Shown here: piece by piece, positions 10,701-21,703 of the stretch
Numbering within the stretch: position 1 is the stretch's first letter
Layout: every line of letters starts with the position of its first letter
Notes under the pieces: generated by a model
Databases searched by the model: none
Told to the model about the DNA's origin: nothing
The model's input: only the letters and a program-made list of their open reading frames with translations
Made by a program: the position numbers and the translations under genes
Origin: Setoptus koraiensis
Lineage: Eukaryota; Arthropoda
DNA length: 64,000 bases
NCBI GenBank assembly: GCA_048013815.1
Contig: CM106585.1
Location: 13,206,001 to 13,270,000 of the forward strand
Direction: 5' to 3'

Positions 10701-13700
10701 TGATCCAAAAAGATTCGGATTTTCCATGAATCTTTGTATCCCATTGAAAGTCTGGTGAGATGCGCAATTCGATTTTAAGACTAGATCTAGTTATAGGCTG
10801 AATTTGTGCTTCCAGGTCCAATCTAGGGAGTTGGTGGATGAACCTGTGTACTTTGTTACCCAGTTTAGAGTGAGAACCTAAGAGTTCTCCAATGTCGTGA
10901 GGTTTGAGATCGTACAGTCTTTCCCAAGGGAAGTTCTTTCTCTCTATTTTTGTGACTGCGAGTGCTGGAAGTGCTGGAAACTGCCTGAGTGGTGACATAG
11001 AATGCCACATCCTTTTGTCAATCATTTTGCAAAGAGATAAAGCGATATCAGATAATTGGGCCCAACCACGGTGAAGGACAATCTCGTGAATGGCTCTGGC
11101 AAGACGAGCAGCACTTTGTGTTACATAAACCATATCCGCCATGAGAGCAAGTCCTTCCAATTTAAGTTGAGAAATGTATGCTTGAAGCAAAACGTTAACT
11201 TTCGCTGTTGGCTCTTCAATACTTTCCTTGATGGGTATAGGAACTTTATCCATAAGCTCCTTTAACTCAAACTTCTCCTCTTCTCTGATGACTATATTCC
11301 GGAATTCGTGTGATTTGGAGAACATGCTGAATAATTCAATCTCACTTAGGGTGGGACGTAACATTTTATTGTATGTTTTGATTGATTCATGGGCACAATA
11401 GAAATAAGCTGCTATTCGGCCGAGTTCGGTTGCTTGAATCTCCCCACTCCTTCTGTCTAACTTGATCAAGTTTCTGTCATCCAGAATAGTAGCCGCTGTA
11501 TAGATTAGATTAGTTCTGTATCGCTCGAGTTTCGGGTCATTCCTCTGAAACTCATCTGGAACACCATACAGGCATGGATTCCCCAACATTCTGATGTAGA
11601 GATAGGTGTTTTCCAACCAATTCATAGCATCTCTGACTGATTGGACGTTCCCTAAAACGCACTCAGCGTTTAGAAGATCTGGAAGTTTGGCAATCATTTG
11701 ACTTTCTATAGGAAGTTGCTGATTCATTAGTGATAGATAGTATTGAAGCTCGGATTTCTGAGTTATAAGTATACCTTCTCCCTCTCTGTCATATTGAGGT
11801 CTACCAGCTCGACCGAGCATCTGCATGACATCTAGATGACTCAGTTCAGTCCATCTACTCTTCTCAGGATTGTATACTTGTGTGCCTTTAATAATGACAG
11901 TATGAGCGGGCAAATTGACACCCCATGCTAAAGTTGCTGTAGAAACCAAAACTTGTATGTGTTTATCAGCGAATAGAGTTTCAACCATTATACGATCTTC
12001 TCTACACATGCCTGCATGATGTATGGCGAACCCGAATGGTAATAAATACTTTAATTCTAGATTGACAGCATCCTGAGATTGTTCCTCTAAGATTTTAGTC
12101 GAAGATGATTCACCTCGCAGGAATCGGCCGAGAAAATTCTTTTCAGTGGCTTGTTCAAGAATAGATCTCGCTGTCTTTGCAGTATCTTTTCTAGAATGAA
12201 CAAATACAAGAACTTGATATTTGCCGGCACGATCCATGACTTTTTCATAAAGTATGTTATTCATCAATTGGAATCTCTTGATGGCTTTCTTCTCAGATAT
12301 GCCAATAAATTGTTGCTTGAGGGGCACAGGCCTAAAACTGTTGTCGAAGAAAAAAATACCCCGCTTCTCGCAATGCAAAAAAGAGGCTACATCTTTCCAG
12401 TTGGGTAGAGTAGCACTCAAGCCGACCAATCTAATGTTATCCTCAGTTGCTTCTTTGCTCCTCAAAATTCGAGCAACTAAAGCTTCAAGAACTGGCCCTC
12501 GCTCATCATGCAACAAATGTATTTCATCAATAATGACAAGTTTAACTATCCGGGTGTATGTTCTGTCGTTTCCTTTTCTTGTGATGATATCCCACTTTTC
12601 GGGTGTACAAACAATGATTTGACATTCATTTATTTGTTCTCTACTGAGTTGATGATCACCTGTTAATTCTCCAACTTTTAAATTGTATCTTTCTAGCCTC
12701 TTAGTAAAATTATTGACCATCTCTTGAACCAGCGATCTCATCGGCGCGATATAGATGATTTTGAATTCGTTTGCATTAATTGTATCGTCAGAATTCACAT
12801 GTTTGCCAATTTCCCTCATCATAGTCAACAAAGCAACATTTGTTTTTCCAGCTCCTGTAGGAGCGCAGATTAGAAGATTTAAATCTTCTTCGAGAGCCAC
12901 CTTATGTATTCTACTTTGAATCCTATTCAACTCTTTAAAGCCATCGAAAGCTGCTTGAGCATGACGTGGTAAAGATGATATTGGGATCATTTTCTGCAGT
13001 CAAAATATAAAAAAAGTAAACATTCAGTTTGTTAGTATGAGTTTCATAATGAGCTTCATTTCTTCAGAAGCTTCATTTCTTATAAATAAACAGTGTATAT
13101 CCATCAGTATGACGAATGCAGCAGGTAAGGCTTCACCATCAATTGCAAGGACAAACATTAATATTAGCTCCGATATTCATCGAATGAATGATCATTCACT
13201 GTGAACAATAGATTATGTTTCACTGAATTTCACAGAGCTAAACTAACAATATAAGACGACTTTGTACTTACCTCATCAACACCTAGAGGGGGTTTAGAGG
13301 GTGCGGGAACTTGTACCTCAACATAACCTTTCTCGTATCTCCTAATTTTTTCCGAACCTTCTGGCAAATGACATTCTTTGTTCACCATCAGGTGTGATCC
13401 TTGATTGAATGCCATGTCTTCAAGATTCAATCGCTTGCAATCGCTTAGATTAATTCCTTGGAATCCATCGTGATCCATGGGCTCATCAGGTTTTTGCAAT
13501 GATTTTTGCCTAATGGCTAACTTGGTGTCTTCTTTTAGATCGACGCTCTCCCCCTCTAAAGACCGTAGAACTCTAGATAGTTCAGGATTTGCCAACATTT
13601 TATCACGAATCTTATTTCTATCGATAGCATTTTGAGCGGATGCCAATTCGATACAATGAACCACCATTTGCCTATTGCGCCTAAGTATTTTGATGAACTC

Positions 13701-14687
13701 AAATATCTTCCCACGAAGACCTTCAGGCCTGGTGTCATCATCTAGTAGACCAATCAAATCCCTTTCAGCGCTTCTATCATCAGGAGCCTGTTTCAATATC
13801 AATAAAGTGTTGCGAGCTTTCTCTTGGGCTTCAAGTGGATCCTTATATGCCTTACTAAGTTCTCGTTGAAGCCAATGAGCGTCAATATCACGAGGGTGAA
13901 GTTCGCTTCTGACCACACGATCCCTGCTCAATGTATCTTTACCAATTGTTGGGTCGGCAGTGGTAGGATTAGTGTCGAGGACCTGGAGTAGAACGTCATC
14001 GTTTGCTTCGGCACCATCAACATCCTCGTCAGCATTTTCGTTGACCTCATCAATAAAAGTGTCACTTTCCTCACCGGAGTCGAAATTGACATTAACACCC
14101 TCAACGTCGTTTCCAACATCCATATCGTCTTTTCTTTGATTATCAGAACCATAGTCGGTCATTCTTCGACACAAGTCTGTTATTTTGGCGAAAATTTCAT
14201 CACTTAGTTTTCCTAACAGTTCCTCTGTTTCCATACGACGGGCGGACTCGACGCTATTTTGGTTGCGAATGACAAGTAAAACTTCGTCAGCTGCTCCGCA
14301 TAGCACGTCGCGTGGTTGATCTCCAATCAAAGTTTGTATGTGACTAAGTAGAGATTCGTAAACCATTTTAGTTTCTGGTTTGGTTGGCCTGTAATAGAGA
14401 TTGGCCATGACATCAACTTCAGCTATGGACAAACCTCTTATAGATTCATCGTGATGGCGGGACTTCTTTTTTTGATGCTTGATTTCACGACTCGATATGG
14501 GCGGCTTACTACGAATGGCTCTGTCTCCCATCTCTCCTGAGACGAAACCAAGACTGGCCAAAGATTGCACCTCACCGGTGGATTCATTTTGTGGTCTTCT
14601 GTCGGAGAGACTCTGGTCGGATGGTAGAACTAAATTGGAATTTGCCTTGTAATCAAAGCGCTGTTGACGAGCTGCTTCACCAGCCAT
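7786..14687 (-). CDS. SNRNP200: U5 snRNP 200-kDa helicase (Brr2)
   Basis: Three exons, complement(7786-8007, 8131-12993, 13272-14687), give 2,166 aa; the human protein has 2,136. Brr2 unwinds U4/U6 snRNA to activate the spliceosome. The N-terminus from MAGEAARQQRFDYKANSN aligns with the human start, and PRDILCGAAD-like and HPRDIDAHWLQ blocks follow. The N-terminal cassette is canonical: Walker A APTGAGKT at 516-523, DEIH at 628-631, SAT at 665-667, QMLGRAGRPQ at 863-872, then a Sec63-like unit. The second cassette has AAAGSGKT at 1365-1372 and DDLH at 1483-1486, a second Sec63 unit, and a C-terminal beta-sandwich ending VHNEE. Both introns are phase 0 with CAG/GTATGG and GAG/GTAAGT donors. 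The first Met of the long open frame (14714) is nine codons upstream of the conserved start. Confidence 0.97.
8008..8130 (-). other. SNRNP200 intron 2
   Basis: 123 bp. The donor follows ...TTTCCTCAG (residues YFPQ) and the acceptor TTTTTAG precedes GCACGAGAGGAAGG (AREEGWW), restoring the conserved FPQ-REEGWW junction of the family. The open frame runs past the donor for a few codons, hiding the last exon. Confidence 0.92.
12994..13271 (-). other. SNRNP200 intron 1
   Basis: 278 bp with donor GAG/GTAAGT and acceptor CTGCAG. It joins ...PPLGVDE to KMIPISSLPRHAQAAF in phase 0, at the linker just before the first helicase cassette. No ORF or repeat seen in it. Confidence 0.9.
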
Positions 14688-15270
14688 GATCGCTCGAAAA
14701 ACTAATGCAGGCACTCAACAAGCAACTCTGCGATCGTTTATTTCTTGTGATACACAAGCTGGATGTAATTGAATGACGGTCAAAGGGGGCTTTCGTAAGT
14801 AATAGATAATATTTGAAAGACCGATTATTTCATTCCTGAGATCAACGTCGGCGACGACATCGGTAGGTAATGGATAAACGTGTTTAGTTTTTCAGTTGCC
14901 GAATGATACCATTCTTGCACAGCGCTTGATTGTACGTTGAACCAAGTGAGGGCGCAACTTTTAAATTTTCATCAAATTTTTGGACTGATACAACTATTGA
15001 GTATTGACTTTCGGAATCGATTTTTAATTTATATTCTATCGTCGATTTGACTGTGCCTAAAATATTTGATGGTAGGTCAATTCATTCATTTTTAAAAATT
15101 AAATTTATTCTGGAAACCGTTATTCGGGGTTTATTTATAGTAATCATGCGGCAGTCAAATCGTGTGTATGTGTATTTGGAGGACCGACATGTTGTTTGAA
15201 GTATTTTATGCATGTCTAGTAATAATAATAATAATACAGTCACATAAATAATCTAAAAATTTTATTCCTC
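14688..15270. other. Intergenic region: SNRNP200 promoter side and 3' flank of the SAM gene
   Basis: 583 bp between two minus-strand genes. TTTATT at 15261-15266 (AATAAA on the minus strand) is a possible poly(A) signal for the SAM-domain gene, though it lies only a few bases past the stop. Others lie further left near 15130. An ATA-rich triplet run is at 15221-15236. No coding region supported. Confidence 0.5.
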
Positions 15271-15915
15271 TCACCTTTTAGTGGTGGCTGACACAGAATT
15301 ACCAAGGCGTGAAAATACAGTTGACTTAAGTCTAGCCGGTTGATTTGTAGATGATGCCACTGATGCCGGCGTTCCAATGCGCGAACTTATTGGACGCGAT
15401 GTTGTCGTTATTTCGCTGTTGTTAGAAGATCTTGATAATCTTGAACTAATTGGAGGGCGTGTTGATGTCGTCTTGAGGTGACTGTTCATCTGGGATAACA
15501 ATCTTTTTGTTCTTTCAGTGGTACCAGCCGGATGTCTCACAGTCAATGTTTTCTCTTCGTGAATTCCGCTCGATGGGGATGAGCTATCTAGTGCCGGCTT
15601 AAGTCTTTTGGCTATAGAAGACGGTAAGGTTGAGATTGTTGTTAGACTCCTCTTGGTACTGATGCCTGGCGAGATAATGTTGTTGGGGTGATTTAGTTTA
15701 CTCGACGTAGTGCCATTATTATTGTTGTTACTATTAGAGCCACTAGGATTATACGAGGTAGAATTTATTGTCTGTGAAGTATTTGCAGAGTTGCTGCCTG
15801 AATTTGTATTTTTTGCTTCTCCTTTCAATTCTACTTGAGTATGGACATGCTTGGCATGTCTTAGTATAGCTATAACGTCACCCATAGCTTTGATCCCCAT
15901 ATCAAATAAAATGTC
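15271..15915 (-). CDS. C19orf47-like SAM-domain protein, 3' exon only
   Basis: The exon encodes about 214 residues, starting near DILFDMGIKAMGDVIAILRHAKHVH. That start matches the end of the SAM domain of human C19orf47 (GVTVVGDIIAILKHAKVVH in that protein). Two more family blocks follow in order: RHPAGTTERTKRLLSQ (human GTTPRTRKIL) and STVFSRLGN (human TGVFSRLGA). Most of the rest is low-complexity Ser/Asn/Thr. The function of the family is not established. The 5' exons with the first helices of the SAM domain are missing. The proposed acceptor after CTAACAAAG lacks a pyrimidine tract, and the sequence just beyond decays into T/G repeats, so the true exon border is uncertain. Confidence 0.75.
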   Translation of the reverse strand, partial: DILFDMGIKAMGDVIAILRHAKHVHTQVELKGEAKNTNSGSNSANTSQTINSTSYNPSGSNSNNNNNGTTSSKLNHPNNIISPGISTKRSLTTISTLPSSIAKRLKPALDSSSPSSGIHEEKTLTVRHPAGTTERTKRLLSQMNSHLKTTSTRPPISSRLSRSSNNSEITTTSRPISSRIGTPASVASSTNQPARLKSTVFSRLGNSVSATTKR

Positions 15916-18900
15916 CTTTGTTAGATCTTTTTGTATTCTGTTTTTATGTTTTGTTTCTTTTTGTTGGATTGTATTTTGTTATTTTTGTATTTTTTATATT
16001 GTCTGTGTTCTTTTGTTTGTTTTGATTTTTATTTTTGTGTTGTTTGTTTGTTGTCTATTTGTGGTGTTTTGTTTTGGTGTCTTGTGTGTGTGATTTGTGA
16101 GTATTTTTTGTTCTTTCTTTTCTGTTTATTGTTTTATTGTGTATGTTTGTTTGTGTGTTTTTTGTGTGTTTGTTTTTCTTTGTTTGTTATGTTTTATTTG
16201 TGTTGTTTCTGTGTCTGGTCTGATTATGTTTTTTTTTTGTGTTTTTTTTGTTTTTTTTTGTTTTTTTTTATTTTTTTTTTTTTTGTGTAGTTTTTTTGTT
16301 TTTTTTGTTGTTTTGTTTTTGTTTTTTGTTTTTTTTTTTTTGTTTTTTTTTGTGTTTTTTTGTTTTTTTTGTTTTTTGTTTGTGTTTTTGTTTTTTGTTT
16401 TTGTTTGTTTTGTTTTTTTTTGTTTGTTTTTTTTTGTTTTTTGTTGTTTTGTGTTTTTTTTGTTTTTTGTGGTTTTTTTTGTTTTTGTGTGTTTTTTTGT
16501 TGTGTTTTTTTTTTGTTTTTTGTCTTTTTTTTGTTTTTGTTTAATTTTGTTTGTTTTTTTGTTTTTTGTTTTTTTTGTGTTTTTTGTTTTTGTGTTTTTT
16601 TTTTTGTTTTTTTTGTTTTTTTTTGTTTTGTGTTTTTTTTTTTTTTTTTGTTTTGTTTTTGTGTTTGTTTTTTGTGTTTTTTTTATTTTTTTGTTTGTTG
16701 TGTTTTTTTTTGTTTTTGTTTTGTTTTGTTTTTTTTGTTTTGTTGTTTTTGTTTGTTTTTGTTTTTTGTTTTGTTTTTTTTTGTGTGTGTTTTTTTTGTT
16801 GTTTTTTTGTTGTTTTTTTTTGTTTTTTTGTTTTGTTTTGTGTGTTGTTGTTTTTTTTTGTTGTTTTTCTTTTTTTTTTTTTGTTTTTTGTTGTTTTTTG
16901 TTTTTTTTTGTTTTTTTGTTTTTTTGTGTGTGTTTTTGTTTTTTTTTGTTTTTTTTGTGTGTTTTTTTGTTTTGTTTTTGTTTTTTTTTGTTTGTTTTTT
17001 TTTTTTTTTGTTTTGTTGTTTTTTTTTGTTTTTTTTGTTTTTTGTTGTTTTTTTTGTGTTTTGTTGTGTTTTTTTGTTTTTTTGTGTGTTTGGTTGTGTG
17101 TTTTTTTGTTTTTTTGTTTTTTTTGTTTTTTTGTGTTTTTGTTTTTGTTTTTTTTTTTTTTTGTTTTGTTTTTTTTTTTTTTTTTTGTTGTTTTTTTTTG
17201 TTTTTTTTTGTTTTTTGTTTTTTTTTGTTTTTTTTTGTGTTTTGTTTTTTTTTTTTTTTGTGTTGTTTTTTTTGTGTTTTTTGTTTTTTTGTTTTTTGTT
17301 TTTTGTGTTTTGTTTTTTTGTTTTTTGTTTGTGTTTGTTTTTTTTTGTTTTTGTTTTTGTTTTTTTGGTTTTTGTTGTTTTTTTTTGTTTTGGTGTTTGT
17401 TTTGTTTTTTTGTTTTTTTGTTTTTTTTTGTTTTTTTTTTTTTTTTTTTGTTTTTGTTTTTTTTTGTTTTTGTTTTTTTTGTTTTTTTGTTTTTTTTTGT
17501 TTTTTTTTTTTTTTTGTTGTGTTTTTGTGTTTTTTTTTTTTTTTTTGTGTTTTTTTTTTTTTGTTTTTGGTTTTTTTTTTTTTTTGTTTTTTGGTTTTTT
17601 TTGTTTGGTTTTTTTGTTTTTTTTTTGTTTTTTTTTTTGTTTTTTTTTGGTTTGTTGGGTTTGTGTTTTTTTTGTTTTGTTTTGTTTTTGTGTTTTTTTT
17701 TTTTTGGTTTTTTTTGTTTGATTTTTTGTTTTTGTTGTTTTTTGTTTTTTGTTTTTTTTTGTTGTTTTTTTTGTGGTTGTTTTTGTTTTTGTGTTTTGTG
17801 TTTTTTTTGTTTGTTTTGTTTGTTTTTTTTGTTTTTTTTGTGTTTGTTTGTGTGTGTTTTTTTTTGTTTTTGTTTTTTGTTTTGTTTTTTTTTTTTTTTT
17901 GTTTTTGTTTTTGTTTTTTGTGTGTGTTTTTGTTTTTTGTTTGTTTTTTGTTTTTTTTTTTTTTTTTGTTTTTGTGTTTTTTGTTTTGTTGGTTTTTGTG
18001 TTTTTTTTTTTTTTTGTTTTTGTTTTTTTTTGTTTTGTTTTTGTTTTTTTTTGTTTTGTTTTTGTGTGTTTTTGTTTTTTTTTTTTTTTGTTTTTGGTTT
18101 TTTGTTTGTTGGTTTTTTTTTGTGTTTTTGTTTTGTTGTTTTTGTTTTTGTTTTTGTTTGTGTTGTTTTTTTTTTTGTCTTTTGTTTTTGTTTTTTTTTG
18201 TTTTTTTTTTTTTTTTGTTTTTTTGTTTTTTGTTTTTTTTGTTTGTTTTTTGTTGTTTTTTTGTTTTGTTTTTTTTGTTTTTGTGTTGTTTTTGTTTTTT
18301 TTTCTTTTTTTTTGTTTTTGTTTTTTGTGTTTTTTTTTGTTTTTTTTGTTTTTTTTTGTGTTTTGTTGTTTGTTTTTTTGTTTTGTGTTTTTTTTTGTTT
18401 TTTTGTTTTGTGTTTTTTTGTTTTTTTTTTTTTTTTTTTTTGTTGTTTTTTGTTTTTTTGTTTTGTTTTTGTTTGTGTTTTTTTGTGTTTTTTGTTGTTT
18501 TTTTTTGTTTGTTTTTTTGTTTTTTTTGTTTTTGTTTTTTTGTTGTTTTTTTGTTTTTGTGTTTTTTGTTTTTTTGTTTTTGTTTTGTTTTTTTGTTTTG
18601 TTTGTTTTTTTTTGTGTTTTTTTGTTTTTTTTGTTTTTTTTTTTTTGTTTGTTTTTTGTTTTTTTTGGTGTGTGTTTTGTTTTGTTTTTGTTGTGTGTTT
18701 TTGTTTTGTTTTTTGTTTTTTGTTTTGTTTTTTTTTGTTTTTTTTGTTTTGTTTTTTTGTGTTTTGTGTTTTTTGTTTTTTTTGTTTTTTTTTGTTTTTT
18801 GTTGTTTTTTTTGTTTTTTTTTGTTTTGTTGTTTTTTTTTGTTTTTTTTTTTTTTTGTTTTTTTGTTTTTTGTTTTTTTTGTTTTTGTTTGTTTTTTTGT

Positions 18901-20766
18901 TTGTTTTTGTTTTTTTGTTTTTTTTTGTTGTTTTTTTGTGTTTGTGTGTGTGTTTTTGTGTTTGTGTTTTTTTTGTTTTGTTTTGTTTTTGTTTTTTGTT
19001 GTTTTTGTTTTTTGTTGTTTGTGTTTTTTTTTTTTTTTTTTGTTTGTGTTTTTTTGGTTTGTGTTTTGGTTTTTGTTGTTTTTTGTTTGTTGTTTTTTTT
19101 GTTTGTTTTTTTTTTTTTTTTTTGTTTGTTGTTTTTTTGTGTTTGTTTGTTTGTGTTTTGTTGTGTTTTTTTTTGTTTGTTTTTTGTTTGTTTGTTTTTT
19201 GTGTTTTTTTTGTTTGTTTGTGTTTGTGTGTTTGTTTTGTTGTTTTTTTGTTTTTTTTGTTTTTGTTTGTTGTTTTTGTTGTTTGTGTTGTTTTTTGTTG
19301 TGTTGGTTTGTTTGTTGGTTTGTTTGTTGTTGGTTTTGTTTGTTGGTTTTTTGTTGTTTGTTGGTTTGTTTTGTGTTTGTGTTTTGGTTTGTTGTTGTTT
19401 TTTGTGTTTTTGGTTTGTGGTTTGTTGTTTTGTGTTTGTTTTGTTTGTGTTGTTTTTTGTTTTTTGTTTTTGGGTTTTTTTGTTGTGTTTTGTTTTTTGT
19501 TGTTGTTTTTTGTTTGTTTTTGTTTGTTGTTTTTTGGTTGTGTTTGTGTTTGTTTTTTTGTTTTGTTATTTGTGTTTTTTTGTTGTTTGGTTGTGTTGGG
19601 TGTGTTTTTGGTTTGTTTTTTGTTTTTGGTTTGGTTGTTTGGTTGTTTTTTTTGTTTGTTTTTTTGTTTTTTTTTTTTTGGTTTTTGTTTTTTTGGTTTG
19701 TTGTTGTTTTTGTTCTGTTTTGTTTGTGTTTTTGTTTGTTTTGTGGTTTGTTTGTTGTTTTTTGTTGTGTTGTTTTGTTTTTTGTTGTTTTTGTTTGTTT
19801 GTGTTTTTTTGTGTTTCTTTTTTGTTTGTTTTTGTTTTTTTGTTTATGTTTTGTTGTTTTTGTTTTTGTTTTGTGTTGTTTTTTTTTGTTTGTGTTTTGT
19901 TTTTGTTTTTTTTTATTTTTTGTGTTTTTTTGTTTGTTTGTGTTTGTGTTTTGTGTGTGTTTTTTTGTTTTTGTGTTGTTTTGTTTTTGTTTTTTGTGTT
20001 GTTTTTTTGTGTTTGTGTTTTTTTTGTGTTTTTTTGTTTTTTGTTTTTTTTTGTTTTGTTTTGTTTTTTTGTTTTGTTGTGTTTTTGTATTTTTTTGTGT
20101 TTTTGTTTTGTTTTGTTGTGTGTTTTTGTTTTTTTTTGTTTGTTTTTTGTTTGTATGTTGTTTTTTTTTTGTTTTTTTTTTTTTTGTGTTTTTTGTTTTT
20201 TTTGTGGTTTTTGTGTTTGTTTTTTTTGTTGTTTTTTGTGTTTGTTTTTTTTGTTTTTTTTTTTTGTGTGTGTTTTTGTGTTTTTTGTTTGTTTGTTTTT
20301 TTTTGTTTTTTTTTGTGTTTTTTTTGTTTTTTGTTGTTTTTTGTGTTGTTTGTTTGTTTGTTTTTTTTTGTTTTTGTTTTTTTTGTTTTGTTGTGTTTTT
20401 TTTGTTTTTTTGTTTGTTTTGTGTTTTTTGTTTTTATTGTTTTTTTGTTTTTTGTTTGTTTTTTGTTTATTTTTGTTTTTGTTTTTTTGTTTTTTTGTTT
20501 TTGTGTTTTTGTGTGTTGTTTTTTGTTTTTTGTTTTTTTGTTTTTTGTTTTTGTGTTTTTTTTATTTTTTTGTTGTTTGTGTGTTTTTTTTTGTTTTTTG
20601 TTTTTTGTGTTTTGTATTTGTTGTTTTTTTTTGTGTTTTTTTTTGATTTTGTGTTTTTGTTTTGTTTGTGATTTTGTTTTGTTGTTTTTTGTTTGTGTTT
20701 TTGTGTTTTTTTGTTTGTTTTTTTGTTTGTGTGTTGTTGTTTTGTTTTTTTGTTTTTTTTGTTTTT
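15916..20766. repeat. T/G-only low-complexity tract, probable assembly artefact
   Basis: Composition decays over about 300 bp from ordinary sequence to runs of T split by single G. From roughly 16,209 to the N gap there are only scattered A or C bases. There is no fixed repeat unit. Stop codons need an A, so two plus-strand frames of more than 1,500 codons stay open by composition alone and encode almost only Phe, Cys, Val, Leu and Trp. The tract ends exactly at the 500-N gap, which suggests a failing contig end rather than a real satellite, although a real GT-rich array that defeated assembly is possible. Confidence 0.85.
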
Positions 20767-21266
20767 NNNNNNNNNNNNNNNNNNNNNNNNNNNNNNNNNN
20801 NNNNNNNNNNNNNNNNNNNNNNNNNNNNNNNNNNNNNNNNNNNNNNNNNNNNNNNNNNNNNNNNNNNNNNNNNNNNNNNNNNNNNNNNNNNNNNNNNNNN
20901 NNNNNNNNNNNNNNNNNNNNNNNNNNNNNNNNNNNNNNNNNNNNNNNNNNNNNNNNNNNNNNNNNNNNNNNNNNNNNNNNNNNNNNNNNNNNNNNNNNNN
21001 NNNNNNNNNNNNNNNNNNNNNNNNNNNNNNNNNNNNNNNNNNNNNNNNNNNNNNNNNNNNNNNNNNNNNNNNNNNNNNNNNNNNNNNNNNNNNNNNNNNN
21101 NNNNNNNNNNNNNNNNNNNNNNNNNNNNNNNNNNNNNNNNNNNNNNNNNNNNNNNNNNNNNNNNNNNNNNNNNNNNNNNNNNNNNNNNNNNNNNNNNNNN
21201 NNNNNNNNNNNNNNNNNNNNNNNNNNNNNNNNNNNNNNNNNNNNNNNNNNNNNNNNNNNNNNNNNN
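20767..21266. other. Assembly gap, 500 N
   Basis: Exactly 500 N, a conventional size for an unsized scaffold gap. The true distance is unknown, so genes on either side cannot be assumed to be close neighbours. Confidence 0.98.
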
Positions 21267-21703
21267 TGTTGTTATTTATACATAGCAATCATCCGGCCTC
21301 TTATTATTACAGAGCTCGCGCGATACATCATCAACAGAGGAATATAAAGATTTTGGAAGACATAATTACGCATATAGGTTTAAAATAACAACCAATGAGA
21401 CTGGATGATGATCCAATTTGAAATCTACTAAACAGTGGTCGGGGGAGATTATTCTCCCACCTCCCGCCTGCAGCGAGATTAATACCAACTGCCCCTCCCA
21501 GCTGACCTCCCACCTCCCCCGATTGCCATACAATTTTCTCGTCTCCGCAATCGGCTTGTCGGCGCGGCGATGCGATCACGTGTGGCTCCATTTTAAGCAC
21601 ATGTCGGACAGAAATAAAACAACATGGCCAAAAACGTTTCTAAAGATTTATCCCTTTGTCCTTATATTGAGTGTAGGTCTCAAAGAATCGCAATAATTTA
21701 ATC
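21267..21703. other. Gap edge to deoxyhypusine synthase; possible orphan 3' exon
   Basis: Just right of the gap, TTATTATTACAG ends at 21312 and could be an acceptor. After it two frames stay open: one of 24 codons ending ...DIITHIGLK at 21388, and one of 31 codons ending in TTNETG. Either might be the last exon of a plus-strand gene lost in the gap. Evidence is thin. The rest (21420-21703) is C/T-rich with CCACCTCCC-type direct repeats and is presumably the promoter and 5' leader of the next gene. Confidence 0.3.

Noticed and set aside
14688..14714. Upstream Met as the SNRNP200 start
   Set aside because: The nine extra residues (MPALVFRAI) have no counterpart in the family; MAGEAARQQ aligns with the human N-terminus.
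16097..20671. Open frames of more than 1,500 codons on the plus strand, apparently very hydrophobic proteins
   Set aside because: The DNA is only T and G, so stop codons (all need A) cannot occur; the products are only Phe, Cys, Val, Leu, Trp and Gly. It is composition, not coding.
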